Of a stretch of DNA of 64,000 bases, positions 8,054 to 15,942 are shown in pieces. The translations under genes and the position numbers were made by a program. Source of the DNA: Rhodospirillaceae bacterium (GTDB lineage Bacteria; Pseudomonadota; Alphaproteobacteria; Bin65); contig JAPPLJ010000025.1 in the NCBI GenBank assembly GCA_028819475.1, positions 1 to 64,000 on the forward strand. The letters run 5' to 3'. The stretch's first letter is position 1, and each line of letters starts with the position of its first letter. Below the pieces are notes generated by a model that was not told the origin of the DNA, made no database searches, and was given only the letters and a program-made list of their open reading frames with translations.

Positions 8054-8175
8054 GAATGGTGGGAGGCACGGGGCGCGTCGCCCGGAAATCTGGGCATTGC
8101 CGGCCGGATCGGAAAGACGGCGCGGTTGCGCTGCGCCACATTGCGCCGGGATGCTGCCGCGGGGGCAGGACGGCT

Positions 8176-8850
8176 TCAGGCGGCGAGCGGCTCCAGGATC
8201 GCCGGATCGTTGTTCTGCACCTTGTTGACCCGGTCGCTGACCCGGTAGGGGCGGAAACCCTCGATTTCACGCGGCGCCAGCAGGGCGTGCAGGTCCTCTT
8301 CCGGAGCCGGTTCGAGGCCCAGCCAGCGCCCGAATTCCGGCGGATCGATCACGACCGGCATCCGGTGGTGGATCGGCGCGAGCAGGGCATTGGCATCCGT
8401 CGTGATTATGGTGCAGGAGCGCACCGGCCCGTCCGGGCCGTCCCAGCGTTCCCAGAGGCCGGCGAAGGCGAAGGGCCGTTCGTCCTCGTAAGACACCCGG
8501 AAGGGGACTTTTGCCGCGCCGTCCGTCCGCCATTCGTAGAAGCCGTCGGCGGCGATCAGGCAGCGGCGCGCCTTCCAGGCGTTGCGGAAACTCGGCTTTT
8601 CGGCAATCGTCTCGGCCCGCGCCTGAACGAGCCTGGCGCCGATCTTCATGTCCTTCGCCCAGGGCGGGATGAGCCCCCAGCGCGCCTTGACCAGCGCACG
8701 CGGCCTGTCGCCGGAGCCCCTGACGACCGCCGGGACTTCCACCGTCGGCGCCACATTGTACATGGGCGGCCAGTTCAGGGCCGGGCCGTCATAACCGAAC
8801 AGCAGGCGGATCGCCTTGTCCGGATCGGTCAGCGTGTAGCGGCCGCACAT
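8176..8850 (-). CDS. yedK: SOS response-associated peptidase, YedK/HMCES family
   Basis: A 224-residue SRAP-domain protein. The catalytic cysteine is residue 2 (MCGRYT, exposed after Met removal), with N32 (YNVAPT), E106 (FYEWRTDG) and H161/H162 (IHHRMPVVI) completing the known active site. These proteins form a thiazolidine crosslink with abasic sites in single-stranded DNA and protect them during replication. Length is standard. The start is fixed because Cys2 must be exposed. The gene is unlinked to recA in this window, and no GAAC-N7-GAAC box was seen upstream. Confidence 0.92.
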   Translation of the reverse strand: MCGRYTLTDPDKAIRLLFGYDGPALNWPPMYNVAPTVEVPAVVRGSGDRPRALVKARWGLIPPWAKDMKIGARLVQARAETIAEKPSFRNAWKARRCLIAADGFYEWRTDGAAKVPFRVSYEDERPFAFAGLWERWDGPDGPVRSCTIITTDANALLAPIHHRMPVVIDPPEFGRWLGLEPAPEEDLHALLAPREIEGFRPYRVSDRVNKVQNNDPAILEPLAA

Positions 8851-9030
8851 CGATGAGCCCGTTTTGCCGGCGGGTCGCTCATCCCACGCATCTTTGATGC
8901 CGTCGGTTTCAGAACTAACAACTGTCTTGGATACAAAAATCCTTTTATTTTACAATGAGTTTTTGGATACCTGCGAACTACCTCTTCCTCCTCCTCACTA
9001 CGAACCCAATTCGTGCTCAGGACACGCAAT

Positions 9031-9063
9031 AACCGAGACCGACACAAAGTGACGGTCTCGGTT
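9031..9063. terminator. 11-bp stem-loop in a low-GC intergenic stretch
   Basis: AACCGAGACCG (9031-9041) pairs perfectly with CGGTCTCGGTT (9053-9063) across an 11-base loop. It lies between the 3' end of the DUF1330 gene (9134) and the start of the YedK-like gene (8850), both on the minus strand, so it could end the DUF1330 operon transcript. Read in that direction it is followed by a short TTATT, so termination is plausible but weak. The rest of 8851-9133 is unusually A+T-rich (8920-9030) and shows no gene. Confidence 0.45.
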
Positions 9064-9133
9064 TGAGTGTCTGCCGAGCCTCGCTCTGACGAATTCTGCA
9101 ACGCCTCCTGCCTCACCGGCGCCGCGGACATCG

Positions 9134-9502
9134 TCACTCCCCCGGCGGGGCGAGCTCTGGATTCTGCGTCAGCAGATCCTTCAGATCGAAGCCCTCCACC
9201 GCGAAGGTGAAGTTAGGCGGAATGACGTCGGTGCGCAGATGCTTTATCGCTTGGTACTCCGGCGAATGCCAGAACCCCTGCAGCGCCGCCATCGACGGGA
9301 ACCGGAAGATGGTGATGCGCGCATCCGTGGCCCAGTTTCCCTCGTAATGATCCATGAACTGGCCGACATGCCCCGCGACCAGAACCTCGCCCCCGGCCGC
9401 CTCGATCAGCGGATGCGAGGCAAGGGCATAGTCGTCGAGCGCGCCGTGACCCTCCGGCATGAACGAGCTCGCAATCAGATAGGCGGGCTTCCCCTCGGTC
9501 AT
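9134..9502 (-). CDS. DUF1330 domain-containing protein
   Basis: A 122-residue small alpha-beta barrel protein of the dimeric ferredoxin-like type. Family marks are AYLIASSFM at the start of strand 1, the glycine-rich GGEVLVAGH, and FPSMAALQGFWHSPEYQAIK. The biochemical role of the family is unknown. The ATG at 9502 is preceded at eight bases by GGAGGAA, which fixes the start. It is the last gene of a probable minus-strand operon with the metallo-hydrolase and the GST-like gene. Confidence 0.88.
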   Translation of the reverse strand: MTEGKPAYLIASSFMPEGHGALDDYALASHPLIEAAGGEVLVAGHVGQFMDHYEGNWATDARITIFRFPSMAALQGFWHSPEYQAIKHLRTDVIPPNFTFAVEGFDLKDLLTQNPELAPPGE

Positions 9503-9587
9503 CGTCGATTTCCTCCGACAGACAGGGCGGGTGGTCGTACCGTCGCGACGTGCCGGTCGCAGAGGCGACTTGGGGTTCCGCTTCGGC

Positions 9588-10226
9588 TCACGACGATCCG
9601 CCGAGGCGGGCAATGCGCTCGTCGAGCGCCGCCGTCCAGTCCTCGCGCGTGACTTCCCTGTACGCCACCTCGCCGACAAAGCCGCTGCTCAGCACGATGT
9701 CCGGGCTCCAGGCGCGCAATCTCGTCAGGCTCTCTGCAAGAGCCACCTTGCTGCCCCCGAAGCTGGAAAGCACGAAGGTCGACCATTTTCCGTTCCACTG
9801 GAAGATCGTGTCGCCGCTGAACAGATAGGATTGCCCGTGCGGGGAGCGGTAGAAGAAGCAGACGCTGCCGTCGGTGTGCCCCGGTGTGTGGACGATGTCG
9901 AAGTCCTCGATCCGGACGTCGTCCGCGCCGAATTCCAGATCGGGCTTGCCGTGCTTCGCCACGAACGGCGCCTCGATCGCGCTGCAGCCGAGCTTGCAGC
10001 CGAAGCGCTCCCGGATCCGCGCCTGGGACGGGCCGGCCTCGTCCCGGTGCGTCAGCAACTGGTAAACAACGCCGCCGTGGTCGGACATATGCTGGAGGTC
10101 GCCCTCGTCGCCGGTGTTGTAGAACAGCACGTTGCCCGACGGGCGCTCCAGGAAATAGGCGTGTGTGTTCAGTATGCCGCTGCTGTAGAGCGAGCTCTGC
10201 CACAGGTCGGGCGCGATCTGTTTCAC
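9588..10226 (-). CDS. MBL-fold metallo-hydrolase with non-standard metal motif
   Basis: A 212-residue metallo-beta-lactamase-fold protein: HTPGHTDGSV, FSGDTIF and the general strand order are clear. Where most members have HxHxDH, this one reads LTHRDEAGPSQ, so the second and last histidines are absent. It belongs to a compact bacterial subgroup with HRDE/HRDD at this place, so one metal site is probably reduced or differently built. Its start overlaps the GST stop by four bases, implying coupled translation. Substrate unknown; a thioester or lactone of a glutathione adduct would fit the neighbours but is a guess. Confidence 0.82.
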   Translation of the reverse strand: MKQIAPDLWQSSLYSSGILNTHAYFLERPSGNVLFYNTGDEGDLQHMSDHGGVVYQLLTHRDEAGPSQARIRERFGCKLGCSAIEAPFVAKHGKPDLEFGADDVRIEDFDIVHTPGHTDGSVCFFYRSPHGQSYLFSGDTIFQWNGKWSTFVLSSFGGSKVALAESLTRLRAWSPDIVLSSGFVGEVAYREVTREDWTAALDERIARLGGSS

Positions 10227-10840
10227 GCCCGAATTCCCTCTTCCTCCTCGGCGCGCACCACACCCGGTTCGTCGCGAAACCGCCCGAAATGCCGCTTCAG
10301 ATTCCGGAACTCGTCAATGCCGATCCCGCTGTAGGGCAGCCATCGGGTCATGACGCAGGCGAAGGCGTCGGCGCAGGTTCGTGCCTCGCCGACCATGAAG
10401 TCCCGCCCGTCGAGGTGACGGTCGAGGACCGAGTAAATGCCGCGCAGCCGAACGCCCGCCGCGGCCTTCACGTCGGCCAAGCTCGCCTCGTCCCGCTCGC
10501 CCGTGAAGCGTTCGGGCTTGAAGATCGGCATCCAGGCCGGATGCAGGTCGCCGTTCAGAAACGACAGCCACTGGTCGAAGGCCTGCTTCGCACGCGGCGT
10601 GTCCTCCCCGGCCAGCTTCTTCTCAGGGGATTTCGCCGCCACATAGTTGAGCAACGCGTGAGCCTGGGTCATCACGCCGCCGTCGCCGTCAACCAGCGCG
10701 GGGACCGCGCCCATAGGGTTGATCCGGCGGAACGCCGGATCGTCGAGATCGACCTTCTCCAATTCGTAGGGCTCCCCGGACCAGATGAGCGCGACATGAA
10801 CGGCCAAAGCGCAGGTGCCGGGCGCATAGTAGAGCTTCAT
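10223..10840 (-). CDS. Glutathione S-transferase family protein
   Basis: A 205-residue protein with an N-terminal thioredoxin-like domain (MKLYYAPGTCALAVHVAL; the cis-proline block is MGAVPALVDGDG near 54-65) and an all-helical C-terminal domain. The PGTCALAVH segment is the beta-class and related bacterial arrangement with cysteine or serine near residue 10. It conjugates or reduces electrophiles with glutathione in the cytosol. The ATG at 10840 is preferred over the TTG at 10852, which lies too close to the AGGTGG ribosome site. First gene of an operon with the metallo-hydrolase and DUF1330 genes. Confidence 0.88.
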   Translation of the reverse strand: MKLYYAPGTCALAVHVALIWSGEPYELEKVDLDDPAFRRINPMGAVPALVDGDGGVMTQAHALLNYVAAKSPEKKLAGEDTPRAKQAFDQWLSFLNGDLHPAWMPIFKPERFTGERDEASLADVKAAAGVRLRGIYSVLDRHLDGRDFMVGEARTCADAFACVMTRWLPYSGIGIDEFRNLKRHFGRFRDEPGVVRAEEEEGIRA

Positions 10841-10979
10841 GGTCGTATCCAATCCACCTACTTCTTGTATGTCGCTCTCTCGAACATCCGCATCGGCTTA
10901 TGACCGCTTGTATGTTGCCGGTCGGCAACCACGATGTCGCATCGAGCCTGCTTGAAGCCTTTGTCTGATGGCCGTTAAT

Positions 10980-11023
10980 CGGCGTTCAACTTTGACCCCC
11001 GAGCGGCGTGCAATGTTGACCCC
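10980..11023. mobile_element. Two tandem IS21-like end repeats
   Basis: CGGCGTTCAACTTTGACCCC (10980-10999) and CGGCGTGCAATGTTGACCCC (11004-11023) agree at 17 of 20 positions and are spaced 24 bp start to start. Multiple short direct repeats of this GTTGACCCC type near a terminus are characteristic of IS21-family insertion sequences. No istA or istB reading frame is present, so this looks like a left-over end. Confidence 0.45.
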
Positions 11024-11056
11024 TCCAAGGGGCTGGACGGAGGCTGTCCCGGTAGG

Positions 11057-11233
11057 TCAACAGGGCCCCTCGGCAATGTGCGCATGACTGGAGGTGGTCG
11101 CGATTCCGGCATGGCCGAGCAGCCCGGCGACGGCGCGTACGCTCTCGCCGCCGTTGACCGCGACCGCCGCGTGCGAGTGTTGGAAAACGTGAATGCGCCG
11201 CGTCGACAGTCCCGCCGCTTCGCGGATGCGTGG
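11057..11233 (-). pseudogene. Decayed C-terminal fragment of a tyrosine recombinase (phage-type integrase)
   Basis: The minus-strand frame encodes about 58 residues resembling the last part of integrases: HVFQHSHAAVAVNGG, then VAGLLGHAGIATTSSHAHIA. In intact enzymes the block is HxLRHTHA...LLGH...TxxYxH. Here the active-site arginine is replaced by glutamine (HVFQH) and the catalytic tyrosine by histidine (SSHAH), and the N-terminal three quarters are missing. The fragment abuts the 3' end of the flavoprotein gene at 11250. Confidence 0.68.
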
Positions 11234-11249
11234 GCGGACCAAGATTTCT

Positions 11250-12854
11250 CTACTTCGGAGGCGCTGTGAACTCACACCGCACGATCACGCCGGGGTTCAT
11301 GATGCCGGCCGGATCGAGCGCCCGTTTGGCCGCGTCGTAGGCCGCGCCGAACAGGTCCGGCCGCTGGCGTTCGTACCAGGGCTGGTGGTCGCGGCCGACG
11401 GCATGGTGGTGGGTGATCGTGCCGCCGTTGTCGATCACCGCATCGGACGCCGCCTGTTTGATGACGGTCCACTGCTCCATCATGCGCGCCCGGTCGCCCT
11501 TGCAGTGCAGGGTGAAATAGGGCGCCGGCCCGTCGGGATAGACATGGGTGAAGCGGCAGGTGACGATGCCGTCTCGCCCGGTCGCCGCGCGGATCGCCCG
11601 CTGCGTTGCCGCCATCACGTTGCGGTGGAAGTCGGGGAACCGGTCCCAGGTGATGCTGGTCTCGAAAGTATCGTTCAGCACCCCCCAGGGCGTGATGACC
11701 TCGCGGAAATAGGGCATGCGGATGAAGGCGGTGCGCCAGCGGCCGACCGCACCCTCGGCATGGCCGCTGTCGTCGACCTGCCCGCCGTGATCCTGCACCA
11801 GTTCCCGGGCCCGCGCCATCGCCGGCGCGACATCGGCATGGGCCGATTCGAAACCCAGAACCAGCAGATGCCGCCCGTCCTCGCTCACCCCGTTGATCCG
11901 GCATTCCTCGCCGTCGACCAGGCGGCAGTTGGCCGGGTTCAGGCCCGACTGCGCAACCGCCCGCACGGCTTCGGCCGCCGCGTGGAAATCGTCGAAGGCC
12001 GCCGCGGCGTTGGCGCGGTGGACCGGCTTGTCCTGCAGCCGCAGCCAGGCCTCGGTAATGACGCCGACCGAGCCTTCGGAGCCGATAACGAAGCGGTCCG
12101 GGCTCGGCCCCGCGCCGCTGCCCGGCAGGCGGCGGCTCTCCATGACGCCGGCCGGCGTCACCGTGCGCAGCGACTCCACGAAATCGTCGATATGGGTGTA
12201 GAGCATGGCGAAATGGCCGCCGGAGCGCGTCGCGATCATGCCGCCGACGGTCGCCATCGGGAAGCTCTGCGGAAAATGGCGCAGGGTGAGGCCGTGGGGC
12301 TTCAGCGCCGCTTCGAGATCCGGCACCCGCGTGCCGCCGCGGATGCGCGCCGCGCGGGAGGTCCGGTCGACCTCGGCCACGCCGGTCATGCGCACGGTGG
12401 AGAGCGTGATCGCCGCGGCGTAGCCGTCGTCGACCTTCGGCTCGACGCCGCCGACCACCGAACTGCCGCCGCCGAACGGGATCAGCGCCGCCCCGGCGTC
12501 CGCCGCCCAGTCCATGACCGCGAGCACCTGCTCTTCGGTCTCCGGGAAAGCGACGATGTCGGGAACATGGGGCGTCTGCCGGTCGAACATGCGCACGGCA
12601 TCGGGCAGCGACTTGCCCATGGCGTGGACCAGCCTGGTATGGGGATCGCGCGCGCAGATGGCTTCGAGGGCCGGCGGCGGCGACAGCCGGGGGGCGGGCA
12701 GGTCGAACTCGTCCTCCCGCGGCGGCGGCCCGTCCGGGAAACTGTCGATGCCCAGCGCCGCGCCGTAGGTGCGCTTCAGGTGCGCGACCTCCGCGTCCGT
12801 CGCGCCCTCGCCTTCCCAGCCCCAGCCCCAGAATTTCAGCCGTCCCTCGGTCAT
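11250..12854 (-). CDS. FAD-binding oxidase, alkylglycerone-phosphate-synthase-like
   Basis: A 534-residue flavoprotein with a PCMH/VAO-type FAD domain (about 95-275: PDIVAFPETEEQV, PFGGGSSVVGG, the cofactor-contacting FPQSFPMATVGGMIATRSGG, GSEGSVGVIT) and an FAD-oxidase C-terminal cap. The THHHAVGRDHQPWY block near 490 is the histidine-rich signature of alkyl-DHAP synthase and its bacterial relatives. The animal enzyme swaps acyl for alkyl on dihydroxyacetone phosphate in ether-lipid synthesis; bacterial homologues are commonly of unproven substrate, so either ether-lipid synthesis or oxidation of a 2-hydroxy acid is possible. A weak GGGCGG precedes the start. Confidence 0.85.
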   Translation of the reverse strand: MTEGRLKFWGWGWEGEGATDAEVAHLKRTYGAALGIDSFPDGPPPREDEFDLPAPRLSPPPALEAICARDPHTRLVHAMGKSLPDAVRMFDRQTPHVPDIVAFPETEEQVLAVMDWAADAGAALIPFGGGSSVVGGVEPKVDDGYAAAITLSTVRMTGVAEVDRTSRAARIRGGTRVPDLEAALKPHGLTLRHFPQSFPMATVGGMIATRSGGHFAMLYTHIDDFVESLRTVTPAGVMESRRLPGSGAGPSPDRFVIGSEGSVGVITEAWLRLQDKPVHRANAAAAFDDFHAAAEAVRAVAQSGLNPANCRLVDGEECRINGVSEDGRHLLVLGFESAHADVAPAMARARELVQDHGGQVDDSGHAEGAVGRWRTAFIRMPYFREVITPWGVLNDTFETSITWDRFPDFHRNVMAATQRAIRAATGRDGIVTCRFTHVYPDGPAPYFTLHCKGDRARMMEQWTVIKQAASDAVIDNGGTITHHHAVGRDHQPWYERQRPDLFGAAYDAAKRALDPAGIMNPGVIVRCEFTAPPK

Positions 12855-12998
12855 GCCGCCCTACCGTCTTCCGTGTCGTCGCGCCCGGTACATCGGTTCC
12901 GGCGGCATTCTTGCCCGAAGGGGCCGCGGAGTTCAAAGGAAAGGATATACGCAACTGAGAGCCGGCAATAATCTGGCGCTTTATGCTAAAGCATCGTC

Positions 12999-13027
12999 TT
13001 GACTGCGTTGTGTGACCACGCATTACC
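12999..13027 (+). promoter_or_regulatory. Candidate promoter of the orphan winged-helix gene
   Basis: TTGACT (12999-13004) and ATTACC (13022-13027) are spaced by 17 bp in a stretch lower in GC than the surroundings. The -35 is near consensus and the -10 is weak. Confidence 0.35.
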
Positions 13028-13065
13028 GATTCGGACAGCACATTTTGGCAAACAGGGAGACTGAC

Positions 13066-13326
13066 GTGAGCGATCTGCTGGAACGTTCCCGAGCAGCAAA
13101 AATAGAACTTGAGGAGTGCATTCTTGAGCTCCTTTGCACCTGCCCTAGCGGCCTTCGCAATGCCGAGATTGCGGAGGCTTTGGATCTGCGGTCGGATTTT
13201 AATGGAAGGCAGAAGGATTATTTGAGCTACTCGCTCCTTGGCGGGCTGCTAAAGGCTGGCAAGATAGACAGGGATCAGCGCACAAAGCTGTTCACTGTAT
13301 CGGGGAAGGCAAAAGTACCTGTCTAG
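13066..13326 (+). CDS. Orphan small winged-helix-like protein
   Basis: An 86-residue protein from the GTG at 13066, preceded by GGGAGA at about six bases; a GTG at 13012 gives a longer form without such a site. The chain looks like a small winged helix: a helical leader (RSRAAKIELEECILELL), a recognition helix region (GLRNAEIAEALDL), then a wing (LLKAGKIDRDQRTKLFTVS). Similar small proteins accompany restriction or methylation genes in other bacteria, but none is present here. Base composition (near 50% G+C) and codon use differ from the neighbours, suggesting recent transfer or a remnant of a larger island. Confidence 0.6.
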   Translation: MSDLLERSRAAKIELEECILELLCTCPSGLRNAEIAEALDLRSDFNGRQKDYLSYSLLGGLLKAGKIDRDQRTKLFTVSGKAKVPV

Positions 13327-13398
13327 ATTGCGTGCCTTTCTGCGCTACAGCCTAGCGGCCCGCGTGGACTACTTCGACGACGGAGAGCGTCAAGAGCC

Positions 13399-13426
13399 TT
13401 GCCAGATCGCGGCAAGTCCGTATATT
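13399..13426 (+). promoter_or_regulatory. Promoter of the rimP-nusA-infB operon
   Basis: TTGCCA (13399-13404) and TATATT (13421-13426) with a 16-bp spacer lie about 145 bp before rimP. Transcripts would start near 13433 and carry a leader containing the terminator hairpin at 13477-13502. Confidence 0.6.
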
Positions 13427-13476
13427 GCACGGTAGAACAAAAACCCGATGGGTCCTTGAGGGGCCCGGTGCAAAGG

Positions 13477-13502
13477 GTGGGCCCGGCGGCCCGCTCTTTT
13501 TT
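13477..13502 (+). terminator. Intrinsic terminator in the rimP leader (probable attenuator)
   Basis: GTGGGCC (13477-13483) pairs with GGCCCGC (13488-13494), with one U-G pair and a 4-base loop, followed by TCTTTTTT. It lies between the promoter and the first gene. GGGCCC at 13461-13466 is complementary to GGGCCC at 13479-13484, so an alternative upstream hairpin could form and prevent the terminator. Such a switch would suit autogenous control by NusA, whose gene is second in the operon. Confidence 0.62.
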
Positions 13503-13576
13503 GTTGGCGCGGCCGCGGCCCGCCGGCAGCGCCGCGCCCGCGGGCCCTGAAATCCCGCCGCCAGCCCCGGAGCGCC

Positions 13577-14068
13577 ATGCCCCTGTCCGACCGGATCGCC
13601 GCGATGACCGAACCCGCCCTGACGGCGATGGGCTATGAGATCGTGCGCGTGCAGCTTGGCGGCAGCCATAACCCGTCCGGCCGCAGCGCGACATTGCAGA
13701 TCATGTGCGACCGGCTGGACGGGCAGGCGCTCACGCTGGACGATTGCGCGGAGATCAGCCGGCTCGCCTCTGCGGTGCTCGATGTCGAGGACCCGATTGC
13801 CGGGGAATACACCCTGGAGGTCAGCTCCCCCGGTCTCGACCGGCCGCTCACCCGGCCGAAGGATTTCGAACGGTTCGCCGGCGCCGAGGCGCGCGTCGAA
13901 CTGAGCCTGCCGGTCGACGGCCGAAGGCGCTTCAAGGGCGTGCTGCGCGGCCTGGACGACGATGCGGTCGTCCTGGAAACCGGCGACGGCCGATGCCGCC
14001 TCGCGCTGGCCGACATCGAGAAGGCGAAGCTGGTCCCGGCCGGCCTGCCGGGCCGACCCAACGTGTGA
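13577..14068 (+). CDS. rimP: Ribosome maturation factor RimP
   Basis: A 163-residue cytosolic protein needed for 30S subunit maturation. The N-terminal alpha-beta domain (about 1-85) contains ALTAMGYEIVRVQ and CAEISRLASAVLDVEDPI, followed by the family hallmark EVSSPGLDRPL (about 81-91), then an SH3-like C-terminal domain (about 95-155). It is the first gene of the classical operon and is followed directly by nusA. Confidence 0.96.
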   Translation: MPLSDRIAAMTEPALTAMGYEIVRVQLGGSHNPSGRSATLQIMCDRLDGQALTLDDCAEISRLASAVLDVEDPIAGEYTLEVSSPGLDRPLTRPKDFERFAGAEARVELSLPVDGRRRFKGVLRGLDDDAVVLETGDGRCRLALADIEKAKLVPAGLPGRPNV

Positions 14069-14102
14069 GGAACCACGAGATGAATTCTGACGGTATTGCG
14101 TT

Positions 14103-15863
14103 ATGAACGTCGCAACGACATTGCACCGGCCGGAACTGATCCAGGTCGCCGACGCCGTGGCGCGCGAAAAAGGCATCGAGCGCGACGAGGTCCTGGACGC
14201 GATGGAACAGGCCATCCAGAAGGCCGGCCGCTCGAAATACGGCCACGATCTGGACATCCGCGCCACGATCAACCGCAACAACGGCGAGATCCTGCTGGCG
14301 CGCTATCGCGAGGTCGCCGAGGAAATCGAGGACGAGGGCGCGCAGATCACGCCGGAGCATGCCGCCCGGATCGATCCGGAAAAGAAGGTCGGCGATTTCA
14401 TCATCGATCCGCTGCCGCCGATCGATTTCGGCCGCATCGCGGCGCAGACCGCCAAGCAGGTCATCGTCCAGAAGGTGCGCGAGGCCGAGCGCGGCCGGCA
14501 ATACGAGGAATACAAGGACCGCGTCACCGAGGTCGTCCACGGCGTCGTCAAGCGGGTCGAGTTCGGCCATGTCATGGTCGATCTGGGCCGGGCCGAAGCG
14601 ATCGTCCGGCGCGACGAACTGATCCCGCGCGAGAATTTCCGCCAGGGCGACCGCATCCGCGCCTACATCTACGACGTGCGCCAGGAGCTGCGCGGGCCGC
14701 AGATCTTCCTGTCGCGCACGCATCCGCAATTCATGGCGAAGCTGTTCGCCCAGGAGGTGCCGGAAATCTACGACGGCATCATCGAGATCCGCGCCGTGGC
14801 GCGCGATCCCGGTTCGCGGGCGAAGATCGCCGTGATCTCCAACGACAGCTCGATCGACCCGGTCGGCGCCTGCGTCGGCATGCGCGGCAGCCGGGTCCAG
14901 GCCGTGGTGCAGGAGCTGCAGGGCGAGAAGATCGACATCATCCCCTGGTCGCGCGACCACGCCACCTTCGTCGTCAACGCCCTGGCGCCGGCCGAGGTCG
15001 CCAAGGTCGTGCTGGACGAGGACACCGGCACCATCGAGGTCGTCGTGCCCGACGAGCAGCAGAGCCTCGCCATCGGCCGGCGCGGCCAGAATGTGCGCCT
15101 GGCCTCGCAGCTTACCGGCTGGCACATCGACATCCTGACCGAACAGGCCGAATCCGAGCGCCGCCAGGAAGAGTTCCGCACCCGCAGCGCCATGTTCATC
15201 GAGGCGCTGGATGTCGACGACGTCATCGCCCACCTGCTGGTGACGGAGGGCTTCTCGACGATCGAGGAAGTCGCCTTCGTGCCGCTCGAAGACCTGATGG
15301 CCATCGAGGCCTTCGACGAGGATATCGCCGAGGCCCTGCGCGAGCGCGCCCGGGATTTCCTCGAGCGCCGCGACGCCGAACTGACCGAACGGCGACGGGC
15401 GCTGGGCGTCGAGGATGCGCTGGCGGAGATCGACGGGCTGACGCCGGCCATGCTGGTGCAGCTCGGCGAAGCCGAAGTCCGGCAGATGGACGATCTGGCG
15501 GATCTCAGTTCCGAGGAATTGCGCTTCATCGTGCTGACGAAGGACGCGCGCATTTCGGCGGACGATCTCGGCCATGTGAAGGAAAACCGGCGCGCCCGGC
15601 TGATGGCCGGCCAGACCCCGGACGAGGACAACAAGATCGACCTCACCCTCGACATGCTGAACTTCCTCAAGCCCTACAAGCTCGCCGCCATGGTGCAGCC
15701 GAGCCCGCTCGATACCGAGGAGGCCGAGGCCATTGTCATGGATGCCCGCAAGGCTGCCGGCTGGGTGACCGAGGAAGACCTGGCCGCCCTAGAGGCGGAA
15801 GCCGAAGCGGACGAAGCCGAAGCGGACGAAGCCTCCGGGGGCGAACCGGCGCCGGCGGCATAG
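14103..15863 (+). CDS. nusA: Transcription termination/antitermination factor NusA
   Basis: A 586-residue protein with the NusA N-terminal RNA-polymerase-binding domain (about 1-125), an S1 domain (about 130-200; VVHGVVKRVEFGHVMVDLG), two KH domains (about 205-350; GACVGMRGSRVQ and AIGRRGQNVRLASQL) and a C-terminal extension with helix-hairpin-helix-type repeats (about 360-500), ending in an acidic tail. It modulates pausing, intrinsic termination and Nus-dependent antitermination. The start at 14103 matches the family; an overlapping frame opening at 14096 encodes nothing recognisable. Confidence 0.97.
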   Translation: MNVATTLHRPELIQVADAVAREKGIERDEVLDAMEQAIQKAGRSKYGHDLDIRATINRNNGEILLARYREVAEEIEDEGAQITPEHAARIDPEKKVGDFIIDPLPPIDFGRIAAQTAKQVIVQKVREAERGRQYEEYKDRVTEVVHGVVKRVEFGHVMVDLGRAEAIVRRDELIPRENFRQGDRIRAYIYDVRQELRGPQIFLSRTHPQFMAKLFAQEVPEIYDGIIEIRAVARDPGSRAKIAVISNDSSIDPVGACVGMRGSRVQAVVQELQGEKIDIIPWSRDHATFVVNALAPAEVAKVVLDEDTGTIEVVVPDEQQSLAIGRRGQNVRLASQLTGWHIDILTEQAESERRQEEFRTRSAMFIEALDVDDVIAHLLVTEGFSTIEEVAFVPLEDLMAIEAFDEDIAEALRERARDFLERRDAELTERRRALGVEDALAEIDGLTPAMLVQLGEAEVRQMDDLADLSSEELRFIVLTKDARISADDLGHVKENRRARLMAGQTPDEDNKIDLTLDMLNFLKPYKLAAMVQPSPLDTEEAEAIVMDARKAAGWVTEEDLAALEAEAEADEAEADEASGGEPAPAA

Positions 15864-15942
15864 CCGGCGCGAACGGGAAGGAGACCAGCCGATCGATTCC
15901 GCAACGCCATCGCCGGCCCGCACCGCCGACACGGAAACTTCC

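Noticed and set aside
8829-9137. 102-codon minus-strand frame across the spacer before the YedK-like gene
   Set aside because: It has a run of glutamates but no recognisable domain, and it overlaps the YedK start and a stem-loop.
10841-10852. TTG start for the GST gene
   Set aside because: It lies almost on the AGGTGG ribosome site, while the ATG at 10840 has a better spacing and begins the thioredoxin-like strand.
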